NCBI RefSeq assembly: GCF_020283565.1
Contig: NC_060062.1
Coordinates: 56,194,439-56,258,438 of the forward strand
Source: Trifolium pratense
Lineage: Eukaryota; Streptophyta; Magnoliopsida; Fabales; Fabaceae
Length of the DNA stretch: 64,000 nt
Reading direction: 5' to 3'
In this document: piece after piece, positions 11,182 through 23,408 of the stretch
Layout: the number at the start of each line of letters is the position of its first letter
Numbering within the stretch: position 1 is the stretch's first letter
The notes under the pieces: model-generated
The model's database searches: none
What the model saw: only the letters and a program-made list of their open reading frames with translations
What the model was told of the DNA's origin: nothing
Program-made: the position numbers and the translations under genes

Positions 11182-13022
11182 CAATGCAGGTTGGTTTAGC
11201 AGTGGATCATGCAGGAGACAAAAACCAAAACCAAAATCCATTCACTCCAAAGGCATTTGTAATTCGCTATTGGGACAGAGTCATCAAAAACAACTTACCA
11301 AAGCCATCTTTCATTCTCTCCAAGGCCTCGCCACTTAGCGCGGCCGATGCATCGGCCTTCGCAAAACACGCGGTCGCCAACACACTCTCCACAAAGCTGC
11401 CGGAGTTCTGTTCCGCCGCACACCTCCTCTGTTTCCCTGAAGTAAATCCTAGCCTAACAAAACACACTCAGGATGGAGAATTCTCCGTCTACAACGACGC
11501 TCAGAATTTCACCAATTACGGAACAGAAAGACCTGGAGGAATTGACTCGTTCAAAAACTACTCCAACGGTTTCGATAGCAATCCGGTAAACGAATTCCGG
11601 CAATACAGCCGGAGTTCCGCCGGTCATAACGATAGTTTCACAAACTACGCTATCGAAACCAACGTCGCTGATCAGAAATTCAACACCTACGGTTCCGGCG
11701 CCGCTGGTGGCTCCGGCGAATTCAAAGAATACGCTGAAAACACCAACGTCCCGAACCTCCGTTTCACAACTTACTCCGTCTCAACCGCCGGAAGAGAACA
11801 ATCGTTCAACAGTTACAGTGAAAACGGAAACGCCGGCGATCAGAGTTTCGGAAATTACGGCAAAGACTCCGCCGGTGCTCAAAACCGTTTCACGGAATAC
11901 GGAACGAACTCTAACGTTGCATCGTCAGGTTTTTCGAGTTACGCGGATAAAGGTACAGGTGATGAAGACACGTTCGTTAATTACGGCGTTAATATGAATA
12001 ATCCAACTGAAAATTTCAAAAATTACGCTAGAGGAAGTTTAGGTGGGGTTGAAAAATTCTCTAATTATAGAGATCAATCTAATGTTGGTGCTGATTCGTT
12101 TAGTTCTTATGCTAAGGACTCAACAGGTGGGACCCAGGTTGATTTTGATAACTATGGAAAATCATTTAACGAAGGAACCGACACTTTCAAAGGGTATGCT
12201 AAAGGTGCTGATGCAGATCATAAGGTAACTTTTACCGGTTATGGTGTTAATAACACTTTCAAGGATTATGATAAAAAAGGGATTTCTTTTGCTAAGTATA
12301 CTAATGCTTCTTCTTCTTCCACTAATTCTGTTAGTGACAGTGGTAGTAGTTTGGTAAAAAAATGGGTTCAACCCGGTAAGTTTTTCCGCGAAAAGATGTT
12401 GAAACAAGGTGTGGTTATGCCTATGCCTGATATCAAGGATAAATTGCCACAAAGGGCATTTTTGCCTCGTACTATTTTGACCAAATTGCCCTTTGCGTCT
12501 TCTAAGTTGAAGCAAGTGTTTAAGGTGTCTGACAATTCGTCTATGGATAAGATGATTGTGGAGTCTTTGAGTGAATGTGAGAGGGCGCCGAGTATGGGTG
12601 AGACAAAGCGTTGTGTTGGTTCGCTTGAGGATATGATTGACTTTGCAACTTCAGTTTTGGGGCACAATGTTACGGTTAGGTCCACTGAGAGTGTGAATGG
12701 GTCAGGAAAGAATGTTATGGTTGGTCAGGTTAGAGGGATAAATGGGGGGAAAGTAACTGAATCGGTGTCGTGTCATCAGAGCTTATTTCCTTATTTGTTG
12801 TACTACTGTCACTCTGTCCCGAAGGTTCGAGTTTATGAGGCTGATCTTTTGGACCCTGCGTCTAAGGTCAAGATTAACCATGGTGTTGCTATTTGTCACT
12901 TGGATACAACCGCTTGGAGCCCCAGCCACGGTGCATTCATGGCTCTTGGGTCTGGTCCAGGTCGAATTGAAGTGTGTCATTGGATCTTTGAGAATGACAT
13001 GACTTGGACTACCGTCGACTAA
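10926..13022 (+). CDS. BURP-domain protein, polygalacturonase non-catalytic subunit (PG1beta-like)
   Basis: Two exons are inferred: 10926-10976 and 11190-13022, giving 627 residues, the usual size for PG1beta-like proteins. Exon 1 encodes a hydrophobic signal peptide (MHRHSLFLSYILLSTLT) and ends at a GTAAGC donor. The intron ends in a TA repeat followed by tgcag. An in-frame ATG at 11184 lies in the acceptor and would lose the secretion signal, so 10926 is the better start. The mature N-terminal part is followed by about 20 FxxY units (FTNYG, FKEYA and similar), the family repeat. The BURP domain runs from about residue 414 (FFREKM) to the end and has the exact spacing CH-X10-CH-X27-CH-X25-CH. 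The protein is expected in the cell wall, where family members bind polygalacturonase or pectin. The frame is intact with no stops. Third-position GC drops sharply after about 11950. Confidence 0.93.
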
Positions 13023-13167
13023 AGTAGAATCTCCCACCTTAAGTCAATAACTTTTTAATTCTATGTCATTCATGTTCAGAAACTAGTTTTTCTTCTTATT
13101 ATATATTACAATAATTGGTTTTTCCATTTGAAGAAAGTGTATTGTTTATGAGCTTATTAATTATATA

Positions 13168-13315
13168 TATGTGCACGTTTGGATTAAATGTGAGTTTGGG
13201 ATAATTATGATGTGTCACTGTGATTTTTTAAAAAATTGACATGTTTTAATTCAATAAAATCATCGTGATACATTCATAATTTTGTCAAACATCCAAACAT
13301 ACATTATGAGATTCT
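13168..13315. mobile_element. MITE at the 3' end of the BURP gene
   Basis: The left arm (cacgtttggattaaatgtg .. ataattatgatgtgtcac) pairs with the right arm (gtgatacattcataatttt .. catccaaacatac) as an inverted repeat of about 55 bp. The ends carry the cgtttggat/atccaaacat motif common to a legume MITE group. It starts about 145 bp after the stop codon, so it lies in or next to the 3' untranslated region. The element contains the AATAAA at 13253-13258. Confidence 0.6.
13253..13258 (+). terminator. Candidate poly(A) signal of the BURP gene
   Basis: AATAAA lies 231 bp after the stop codon and sits inside the MITE. It is the only canonical hexamer in the first 300 bp downstream. Plants often use variants, so this is a candidate only. 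Confidence 0.4.
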
Positions 13316-13649
13316 CTTATGTAATTGTGTTATATATGGGTTTCTAATGAATGAAAGTTAAATGGGTTCCATAAAATAGTAATTGTTTCAATAACTTATT
13401 GTTTTGTTAAGCTATACTGTACTATGCTAGATAGAATATTTGATTTTGATTAAAGATGGCTTTGATCAAACTGCTTTGGAATGGGAAAATAATATTATTA
13501 TTTTTTTGACGAAGGGAAAGTAATAATATTATTGTTTGCCTTGTTTTTGACAAACCTAATATTAATTTGGTTGATCGCGGTTGTTTAATTTAATTTAATT
13601 TCGAACCAACATATATTTTATTCATTTTTCCTATAAAAGATTTTTTTAA

Positions 13650-13770
13650 GTAGTTAGTGGCTAAACTCTCACACATTTAAATGTAGAGGAAATGTGGAAT
13701 TCGGAGTTCAAATTTCGGCCACTCCAATAATATTTCGGGTAGCTACCATTTAAGCTACACTTACGAGACA
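13650..13770 (-). mobile_element. Degraded tRNA-like SINE (minus strand)
   Basis: On the minus strand there is an A-box-like tagcttaaatggtagc near plus 13740-13757. A B-box-like ccgaaatttgaactcc lies near 13697-13715. Spacing and orientation match the SINE at 545-665. No target duplication is visible. Confidence 0.4.
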
Positions 13771-14415
13771 ATTTTTTATTAACAAACTCACCATAACATA
13801 AAACATTACAAGTGAAAAAATGTTTTCTTATGTGATTTAGGGTGCATTTTTTTAGATTTTTTTTCCTTAAAAAAATCTATTTTATCATTTGTTATGATTT
13901 TTTAGAAAAACAAAATATTATTAACTCCAGAATAAAAAGTTAAACCTAATAGCTTTTTTGGAATCTATTTTTTTTAAACTAAAGAATTTATGTGTAGGAG
14001 CTCATTTTTTTTATAAATAATTTATCTAAAAGTAAACAAACAAAAAGTAACTTTAAATTTTTTATAATCTCTAAAAACAAATTACTAAATTTTTTAAAAT
14101 CATTTTCAGTGAAATGAGAACAACGCTTAAGTGACGTCAAAAATATCTACTACTTTGGATAGGTAATTTTAGTGGCTTTCAAAGTCATTGGTGACTTTCA
14201 AAATTAATCTATTAAACTTAATTGGAAAAACACTACAACAAGACAAAAATGTAAATTAAATAACATTGTACCAAGACAAATAAGAAAATAACGCCACGCT
14301 AAGATTTCAAAATAACGATTAAAAAAAATCAATATATGTGAAAATTAACTATTTAAGTAAAAGGAAAAGAAGAAAATGATACTTATAGAGGGATGATTTC
14401 AAACCACCTTATTTA
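13771..14415. other. AT-rich gene-free stretch before the Helitron
   Basis: This stretch is very T- and A-rich with many homopolymer runs. No exon, RNA gene or element border was recognised up to the Helitron start at 14416. Confidence 0.55.
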
Positions 14416-14465
<50 letters not shown>

Positions 14466-14789
14466 GGTAAAATATGCAACCCTAATTGCAAACCCTAATC
14501 TATAATCTATAATCTATAATCTATAATATACATAAAAGATTATAGATTGGGAAACCCTAATTCAAAATCCTAATGGATTGACCAATTAGCAATAGACATC
14601 TATAAGCTTAGCAAATCACATTCATCCACTAATTATTTGCCAAATATCTTGTGTGGACCATTCTCCTAAAGTAGTATTCCAAAACAATTGGCTGATATGA
14701 TGGCTGGTTTATTTGATGGTTTATCCAAACAATTGGCTGGGTTTGACATTTCATCTAGACAAATGAGATCTAACACATACAAGCTTCTA

Positions 14790-15000
14790 TTCATTCAGTA
14801 ATGGTAACAAATGGAACACATGCATTGAGGCCCATATAGGTATATATTTCTCTCTGTCAGATTTTTTTTATCAAATTCTTTCTCTCTCTTCTCTCTCATG
14901 CGCTCTCTCACGCGCTCTCTCACTCTCTTCTCTCTTTTCTCTCTGATTCCGGCAGCCACCCGGCCACCGCCACCGCCACCGGAAAACCCCAAATCAAACC
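14790..15000 (+). promoter_or_regulatory. CT-rich leader shared by both Helitron units
   Basis: The segment tggaacacatgcattgaggccc, followed by tatatatttctctctg and a long CT-rich run, closely resembles 22315-22500 in unit 2. It lies just upstream of the first splice-flanked pieces. Its composition fits a plant 5' untranslated region, so it may be the promoter/leader that drives the captured exons. No TATA box was secured. Confidence 0.4.
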
Positions 15001-15344
15001 CAATTCAACTCACCCAAAAACCTCTTTCACGCAAAACTTCTTCCTCCTCTCAGATGGGCCGAAAATCATCAACCCCAACCCCCAAATTTCAATTCCTCAA
15101 ATTTTGTTCTTTGAAATTGTCGATGAAATTGGGTATTTGGATGTCAATAAACTCAGGTTACTGAATTAATCTCATCTCTCTTCCATTTTCTTTATTCGCT
15201 GAATTGCTCCATCTTTATCACTTTTCAATTTAATTTTTTTTTTTTGAATTTTTTGTTTTGGTTATGAAACTGATTTCAGGATCTCTACAGAGAAGGAAAT
15301 TCTATCATGGGCTCTGAAGGTTCACAAATTCGGGTTTGGTTTGG

Positions 15345-15913
15345 TAAGTTCTCATCTCAGTAGAAACATTGTCAGAATGAATATCAAAAGAATTTGGAAG
15401 AAACATAGTTGTTGTGTTGGAATTGAAATGAAATTCATTAGAATTCATATCAAATGTTTTTCCAGTTTGGTTAAACCAATTATGATTATGATTGTTTGAA
15501 TCATTTGGTAAACAATCATTTTCAGTGTTTGAATAACTCATCTGAATTGGAAAATTTCCCATCAGATCTTGAGAATTTGTATTGTGATTGTGATGATGAT
15601 GAGGAGTAGTACTAATGAACCTGTCAATGAAAAAATCTTTGTTGCAAGAACCTTCAATTTCTAATGCATATTCTTTTGGTGATGTTCTTTGCTCATAATT
15701 AGAAGCTGCATCTGATTTTGAACTTTCTGATTTCAAAAGATTCAATTCATTTGATGATAATAATAACTCTGCTGCTTTTTCTTGACTCTTTGCATTTGAA
15801 TTTTCTTCTCCATTATTATTCTCAATATCAGATAATGGTTTATGAGTTACAGGATCTATACCTTTTTGCCTCAGTTTCTTCTTCAAACAAGAATTCCATA
15901 CATTTTCATCCAT
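15345..15913 (-). pseudogene. R2R3-MYB last-exon fragment, antisense in the Helitron
   Basis: The minus-strand frame of about 200 codons starts with the end of the R3 repeat (VWNSCLKKKLRQKGIDPVTH, then KPLSD), a signature of R2R3-MYBs related to the MYB61/MYB86 group. It continues as the Asn/Ser/His-rich activation region to about 15345. The R2 repeat and most of R3 are absent. Compared with the family, about two residues (Ile-Lys) are missing right at the junction, so the piece is cut inside R3. It has no start codon context, promoter or DNA-binding domain, and is inverted relative to all other captured exons. The plus-strand transcript of the Helitron would be antisense to the parent MYB mRNA. 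Confidence 0.85.
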
Positions 15914-16835
15914 TTTTAAAATTTAAATTGTTCATTATTGGGGTTTATTGTTCATCATGATGATTTTGTTGTTTCTTTAAATGCAGAGATTTTGTTGATT
16001 TCGAAAGTTGGATCCTTTACTGCTCGAAAAAGTCAGACAAACCGTGTAAGAGCTTAATTGTTTTGCTAATGATAATTATTTTCATGTTTCTTCATCGAAG
16101 TGTAGTTTCAAATCATATCATTTATGAATTTTGCTTATTTATCTTTGTACTACAAATCTATTTTTGTATCAATTTGTTGTTAAGGAGGAATCCAATATAC
16201 TAATGTATACTAGATGGAGAATTACTTGAATGAGATTATAACTCTTGCATTGCTTCAATAGAAATAGAAGGTGAGATAGAAGAAGAAGTGGTTTATTACA
16301 TTTACATTCATGTTTTCATAGCCTTTTTGTATAATTCTTTAAACATTTTCTAATATAATGATGATTAGAGTGATATAAACAAATATGTTAGTTTTGCATC
16401 ACCACACCAAACAACTTTTTTTATATTTCTTTCAAAACATGCCTTATTAGTGCAAAGATATGATAAATATTAGTTTATGTGTATTTAGTGGTATAGTTAT
16501 TATATGATTTTCGGTTACTTGAATAATAACCATTAGTTCTCTTCTCTTCTTAGGGGGCAAGGACACAATATCCTATTTTTTATTTGATGGTTATTAGATT
16601 AAAGTGATTTTTGTACCATTACCCAGCATATCATGTTTGGTCACTCATTATAAAGGTTTAATCTTTTTTTAGGCATTAATCAATTTAATCTTATAACCTA
16701 TAAATTCATTTATCTCTTGAAGTATTCATGTTGAGTTTATATCAAGCCTTAAAGAATGAAGTATCATGAAATTTTTGGAAGCTGAAGATATATGTTTCTT
16801 AATTATGAAATTTTTGAATTTTAATGTTTGGACAG

Positions 16836-16964
16836 GAAGGTGAAGGTGAAAACATGGAGGCAGAAGAAGATGCCGTGATTGGATTCTGGAGTGCATTTGG
16901 TTGGTTGGATGGAATGACTGTTTTCATTGCTTTGTTGTCTGAATATGTGGTGGATACAATTGAG
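16836..16964 (+). pseudogene. Cation/proton exchanger (CAX) exon fragment
   Basis: The exon has 43 codons in one open frame and is bounded by an AG acceptor (gacag) and a GT donor (gtaatt). It encodes an acidic loop, then a membrane helix with [19 protein letters not shown] and TIE. This matches the vacuolar Ca2+/H+ exchanger family around the acidic region and the start of the second half. The downstream exon of the same gene family is in unit 2 (24185-24238). In isolation it cannot make a transporter. Confidence 0.8.
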
Positions 16965-17499
16965 GTAATTCTACAAAAATGTTTAGATCTATTTGGAATT
17001 CTTTTTTATAAACAGCTTAGTTAATCACTTATTGAATAAGTGTTTATCATATATATATATATATATATGAGCCTATTTGGATTTGATGTAGAAGAGTTTA
17101 ATTACCAGTATAAGCCCTTGTAAGTGCGATAACATTAATACTCTTTCATATCCATTTATGCATATAAAAACTATTTTAGAAGGTTTTTTATCATATGTTA
17201 TAAGAGGTAGTATTTCTTCTTGCATCTCTTACAATATGATCCTCATAAGAGGCAAGAGTGAAAATTAGATAAATTAGAAGTGAAAGTGAGTTTTGAGTTT
17301 TCATGTTTTGCTCAAGTAAGAGAGTATGGACTGTGCATGAATATACATATAAAAGCAATTGTTTACCTTAAATCAAGTGATTTCACTTCCTGTTGAACAT
17401 TGATAGAAACAATTAAATAAATGTGTGGTTCACTTTGATCCATGACTTAAAAAACAACAACAGATATTCATGATTTATGTATACAATTGTAAACGCAGA

Positions 17500-19150
17500 G
17501 ATTCAAGAAACCTATTTCGAGAGGAAGTACCAGTTTCCTGGAATGGTAAAGCTTTCATTTTTAATATCTTTTGTTGAAATAAGTGATATTTATTATGATT
17601 GTTTATTTGTTTGTATTCATAGTGTTGTATATAACAATGAGTTTTAAATCAAGGTTTTAAGAAGTGATTGCGGTAAAGGTCGCGGTTGCCTTATTACCTT
17701 TGCTATTGCCGTCATTGGAACCAAGGTTTGAACATCTTTCTTTGTTGTTATGATCCCTGTCCATATTCATGATCCATTTGATTTAGGAAAGGAAGTTGCT
17801 TTTGGTCTGACAGATTAAAAGGAAGCATCATCCCATAAAATTCCTAAGATGTTCCATAATCTTATATATTGGTTGAAATTTTAAATTTCAATTCTTCATA
17901 TTTTGATATTGCATGTTTGAAATCTTCCATGAAATTGTGTCTTATTATTGTTTAAATCACTTTCTTAATCATTTTTTTTCTTCTCTAAATTGCAGATCAC
18001 CTTCTATTATTGTTTAAATCTAATACAGAACTCTGGAGGAAAGAAGATGTATATGTATCTTTATGTTCATGTGCCTGCAACAATGATCTCTTTGAGTAAG
18101 TTTGTTGTAGCATGTGTATAGAATACTATGCTTTTGTCTATTTTGCAACATGTGTTTGTGTATACTATGTTTCTCTAAATTTTACACCATTTGAATTGTC
18201 TAAATTTGGACTCAATTGCTGGTATATATGTCCTTGATGATCAATATTTTTTGAAATTATCAAGTGATTTTAAAGCAGATCCAAATAAGGGCCGTGAAAT
18301 ATTCACATGTCATTTAAATTATCAAGTTGTATTTTTGTTGTTCTTGCAAGGTTGGATATGATTTTCCTTAATCCAATTGTTTTTTATAACAAGAAGGTTG
18401 GATATGATTTTTGTCCTGTTAATCTTTTATCTGCTATTTACAGGTTAGTTTGCGATGACCGAACCTTCAGAGGTCGTTTACGTTTGAAACGTAGGGTACG
18501 AAATATCTGAGGTACTCTCCTGCCTCTGAATAAGATGTCATCTGGTGCTCTAGAGTTCAAAATTAAAAAATATATATGCATTCCCATACATTATATTGTG
18601 CTTAGGATGTAGGTAGAAGGATTTATCTTCTGATTTATTTGACTGCACCTGAATATGTCTGGTCTTGGTGATTTTTAGTTGCTGATCTAGCACTGATAAT
18701 TTGTTGACCTTTTGAATTTAGTCAGTTATGAAGTCTAAACAGATAATAAGATAGGAAAAACTTAGGATTTATGTTCTCCCTTCGGTAGTGTTTTGATAGT
18801 CAAGCTTAGATGTACTAATTCTTATATACTGGTGGATTTCAATTTATGCAGCAAACACATCATGAGGATTTCAATTTGCCTGAAGAATCCTGCCATGGTT
18901 TTCTTCCTGAACTGCTGCATATTTAGAATGATCAAATGAATCATTGGCTTATGTAGAGACAAAAATAATGTATAGGAAAAAAAAATCAGAGGTAGTAGAA
19001 GCATACAAGAAATATGTAGCAGATATAAGTGATTTGGGACTCATCATCAAATCTAAAAGTAAGAAGACGTTGCATAATGAATCTCGGTTAGATCTCTTAT
19101 TAGTATTGTTATTATATTATACGCTGCAATTGTTATATTATTAGGCAGTT
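17500..19150 (+). other. Unrecognised splice-flanked pieces in Helitron unit 1
   Basis: Several short stretches look like exons but were not identified. These are 17509-17547 (acceptor cag, donor gtaaag), 17996-18105 (open frame with GGKKMYMYLYVHVPATMIS, donor gtaag) and 18944-19081 (open frame with VVEAYKKYVADISDLGL). They have no start or shared frame. They are probably pieces of captured genes. One around 19594-19805 holds a short direct duplication (gcagcgggatgtaggccat and gcagcaggatgcaggccat). Confidence 0.35.
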
Positions 19151-21289
19151 AAGGAAGTTGTGTTATTTAGATGGTTACTGAATAAATCGGAAAGGAGAGA
19201 CCCAATACTCTAAAATGCACTTTCGTTTTTATAGTGAATGAGCAAACTAGCATCACATCAAGATCTCAAGTCCAAATAAGGTATTGGAGTTGAGAGGAAA
19301 CATAATGGTCTTAGATTTTGATTGGATCTCCAAAGAAGACTTTGTCTTTTTAATTTGGTTCTATATTGAAGTTAAATGCTCATTTTGAAAGATTTTCATT
19401 TACTTTCTTTACAACAGATATTTTTGAGGACACTGTACCATTTGCAACATGTATGCATTTTAAAACTCTCATTTTTGTTTTCAATTTCACTTAAGTTTTG
19501 TTATGTGGCTACAAAATTCGATTTTGAGTGAATTTAATTTGTAAAGTTGTTCTTACTTGAAAGTTGAAAGTAGACCAAATTCCAAGTGTTGCAGCATAAG
19601 CTGACAGGCGGCTAAGCATGCACATGCATCAGTTGTGCAGTCACCACTAGATGACGATGCTTTAACACGATGGCAGCGGGATGTAGGCCATGATGATGCA
19701 GGGCAGCAGGATGCAGGCCATCAAAAAGACTCACCTAATGTTGCTGACTCCAAGTATTCATATGGTGTGATCAGCTTGAAGCAGTTGAAAGAAGTTTTGT
19801 AAGTAATGTGCAGAGAAAGCCATTAAATTTATAATATTTCATTACCATTGTTTATTGTATAGAAACAAGGTTTCAGACTATTTTTTCTTAGAAATAAGAT
19901 TTTTACGTAATTGGCACATATATGCTTAGAATGAAATAAAATGATACATTATGTTTGCATCTTTGGATACTAAGGCTTTGGTGTTGATTTGTATGCTACA
20001 AGTGGCCTTCTTATGAGATTTGTATTTGGAGATGACAGTGTATTGCAAGCATGGAAGAATATAAGTGTATTTGATGATTTCGGTTGTAATGTTATATGTA
20101 CTTAATGTTACATGAATTAGGATGTATTTTTGGTTCATTTGTAGTGTTTGTAATTTCACTCTAAATTTCATTCAAACTGAAATATAGGTTGTATGCAGCT
20201 TACCCTTTAGTGGTTTAGAAAGAGTTATAAAATTAGTTGAAATAGAAAATGGATTCTTATGATTTTTGTTGATTGTTGTATTGATTTTCTGCAGGGTGCT
20301 TGCTATGAAGCCTTAAGCAATTTTCAAGTTGGAGATATGCATTAGTTTTATTGGAATTTTGTCACTTTTGCCAAAGCACAGATTGTGGTGGCTTTGCTGG
20401 TGTTGAGAAAATGTGAGGAATGGGAGATGCTATAGTTTTTTTTTTTTTTGCATCATGCTGGTGTATTGACCAGTTTCTTGATTTGGTTTTTAAGTTTATT
20501 TACTCTTTCGGATGTATCGATTATACAATGTACTTCTCTATCCTATTATCAATGATTATATGAATGATTTTTAATGTCATCATCTTAACGTACTACTCAT
20601 GAGAAATTTAAATTAAGTGTACTCTTAGACAAAAATTTAATTTTATAGATGTCACGAGTCTTGAAAGCTTTACTATAAAATTTTGTGTGATGCTTCACTT
20701 GATTCGTTTTATTATGGCGGACACAAGGCTTCTTATCAAGCCGAACATCACTTCATGTAGGCCTTTGTTACTTAACCCTATCGTCATTATTTTGTTTGTA
20801 TAATTTGGACTTTGATTTCACTTCTTCAAACTATCGTTCGATTATCTAATCATTGTGTTCAAATTGCTCAATGATGTAGCCTTAGAAAGTTTATAATCAA
20901 TTTTGTATGCTCTTTTATTTTATGCTTGATTTCTCAAATAACTGCTTAGCCCGTTTAATTCCATTTAATTCCTCCAAACCCGTAGGTGGTTTTAAACTGT
21001 TTGATCTTAATCGAGCGGCTGCATATGACCGACTATATAAATACGAGAAAGTTTTGACTGCACAAGAACGTGATCCCCGATAAAGGTGGGCAATTAGATT
21101 CTGCGGCAGAAATCAGTAATCAACAAGAGGAATGATATTTTGACACAAATATTTTTATTTACCATGATCTACAACATCCATGATTGACATATAAATGGTG
21201 TTCCTTGATCAAGGAGCATATGAGCTACAAGGATCAAGGAGCCATGGTTAAGGGATCCCTCCGAGTATCGATATAGATTCGTAATTTTT

Positions 21290-21965
21290 GTATCCTTTTT
21301 TTTGTGATAATTTTGTATCCTTCTAATAGTGAGGTTTATAATTTATGCGCGCTGCTAGAGTTTCTTAAATTTTGCGCTTTAGGTCAGCCTCTAATAGAGT
21401 GTTTCTTAATCTCTCCTCTAATAGAGTGTTTCTTAATCTCTGCGCCATATAGAGTTTCATGATACTACGCTATTTTAACATTCACATAGATTCGTAATTT
21501 TTATGTCTTCTTGATACGACAAAGGTTTGTAATTTCTGCGCGTCGCGAATATGATTTTTTAGTTTTCACGCCACAACTATCCACAATGGTTCGTAATTTT
21601 TTTGTGCTTACAATATAGACATTTATGATCTATGCGCGCCACTTATAGAATTTCTTTTAATAGAGAGATGAGATTTATAATTTTTATTCGACACAAGTAT
21701 CCACAATGGTTCGTAATTTTTGTATCATTCTAATAGAGTTTCTTAATTTTTGTGCTTTAGGTCATCTTCTAATTGAGAGTTTCTTAATCTCTGCGTCATA
21801 TAAGTTTCATGATACTTCGATATTTGAACATTCACATAGATTCGTAATTTTTATGCGTTCCTGATACAAAAGTTTGTAATTTCTGCATGCCGCTTATCTA
21901 AATTTTTAGTTTTCGCGACATAATTATCAACAATGGTTTGTACTTTTTTTGTGCTAACCTATCAT
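21290..21965. repeat. Diverged tandem repeat near the Helitron 3' end
   Basis: Two copies of a block of about 300 bp, with the order gtatccttctaatag, ttcttaatctctgcg, catagattcgtaattttta, atccacaatggttcgtaat, lie at about 21320-21605 and 21660-21965. Smaller sub-repeats occur within them (ctctaatagagtgtttctta repeated at about 21392 and 21417). Confidence 0.6.
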
Positions 21966-22015
21966 AATTTGTGCTTTATTACACTACATGATATATCCAT
22001 ATTGCACCATATCCT

Positions 22016-22195
22016 TTACATCCATGATTGATATATAAATGATGCTTCCCCGAAGTAATTTTCGTATGCTTATGACTAGCTTCTTCGGCTCATAGCATCC
22101 ATGATTGATATATAAATGATACTCCCCCTAAGGAATTTCCATATGCTTATGACTAGCTTCCTTGGCTCATAGCAACCATGATTGGTATATAAATC
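22016..22195. repeat. Subterminal repeats of the Helitron family
   Basis: There are three tandem units of about 85 bp, each with catccatgattgatatataaa and gcttatgactagcttc. Very similar copies precede the second Helitron end at 29085-29240. The conserved stretch of about 190 bp defines the 3' end of this family. Confidence 0.7.
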
Positions 22196-22208
22196 ATGTT
22201 CCGCCGAA

Positions 22209-22236
22209 CCCGTGCAACGCACGGGCAGCCGTCTAG
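22209..22236 (+). mobile_element. Helitron 3' terminus, unit 1
   Basis: There is a 7-bp GC-rich stem (cccgtgc/gcacggg) with a three-base loop, eight bases, then CTAG followed by T. This is the rolling-circle termination signal. Confidence 0.85.
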
Positions 22237-22314
22237 TTTCTATTCAATAGTTGATTGATATCTATAGCCTTAGCAAACCACATGTTGAGGAGCATAAGCT
22301 TACACATGGCCTGC

Positions 22315-22510
22315 TATATGGAACACATGCAGGCCTGCTATATGAAACACATACATTGGGCCTAGTGGGATATATATTTGTCTTTTCCCAATTTTTTTTC
22401 ATTTGTGAAGTTTTTTTCTCTCTCTTCTCTCTTTTCTCTCTCAGTACGATCTCTCTCTCTCACTATCTCTCTATCGTGCTCTCACCCTCTCTCGTGTTCA
22501 TCATCATCAA
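22315..22510 (+). promoter_or_regulatory. CT-rich leader of Helitron unit 2
   Basis: This is similar in order and content to 14790-15000: ggaacacatgcaggcc, tatatatttgtctttt, then a CT-rich run ending near ctctcgtgttcatcatc. It probably has the same 5' leader or promoter role as in unit 1. Confidence 0.4.
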
Positions 22511-23408
22511 GCCAAACACCACCAAACTTTCATCTTAAATCAACATGCAATTCCATAAATAGGTTCCTCTCATCTCAAGCTCCAAGGTAAGGGTAATTTT
22601 ATATCAAACATCCATGGATTTCCTTTGAATTCTTGATGTGTTCATCACATTTTAAGAACTCAATTATGAACTTGATTGCATGTGTGAGGTTCTGATGGTG
22701 TTCAAGTTTTACAGAGAAGTTATAGGTAAGAACCATAAACTTTTTTTCCTTCTTCTATTCAAGTTAAAATCCAAAACACCATTTTTCACTTCTTCTCATT
22801 TGGTAAATTGCATGTGAGTTTAATGGAATTGAGATTCTCTAGGAATATATCAGAAGCAATGAACATGGGTACAAGATGCAAGCTTTGGAATTTTGATCGG
22901 TGATTTTTGAAGAAGTTTGGGTTAAACCCGTGTTCTAGGACAAGGCTCCACTAAAAAGGTAAATTCTCACTCCTCGTAACTCTGATTGAGATGCCGTTTG
23001 TTTCTGTGGTTAGCTAACTCAATTCCGGTCGTTGTGACGCCAATTTCATAATTTTTTATTAGGAAATGAGGTCTAGGGACGCGTTTGAAGTTGAGGTACT
23101 GAAGCTGTCAAATTGGTGTTTTGAGGACTACAGGTTTGGGTACTCGAGCGGAACAAAAGGATGGTTTTAGGCTTGCGAAATAACGCCGTACTGTTGTTAA
23201 ATCTGGTGGGTTCCTTTAGGTAAACTCTCACTTAATAGAGTAGCTTTATTAGCTTTTCCCCAAATTCATGATGCATGTTAACTTAGGATTTTTAGGATTA
23301 ATTAGGATAACTCTATAATTGAACTAATTAATGATTTAAACAAGCCCTTAGCATGATTGAAATGACTATATGTTGTGGAATTTAGGATAAACTGGAGTTG
23401 CTAGCGGT

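Larger units (their letters stand above)
14416..22236 (+). mobile_element. Gene-capturing Helitron, unit 1
   Basis: The 5' end is TC followed by a (TA)n run (tctatatata from 14416), preceded by A. The 3' end is CTAG at 22233-22236, followed by T, with the hairpin cccgtgc-aac-gcacggg at 22209-22225 eight bases before it. Insertion between A and T without a target duplication, a TC start and a hairpin plus CTRR end are the Helitron hallmarks. No Rep/helicase gene is seen, so it is non-autonomous. It carries an antisense MYB piece, a CAX exon and several unrecognised splice-flanked pieces, plus a repeat-rich 3' part. The unit could instead be the first part of one composite element ending at 29278. 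Confidence 0.75.

Noticed and set aside
12162..12685. Minus-strand ORFs over the BURP gene
   Set aside because: They are shadows of the coding frame on the other strand, without domains or splice context.
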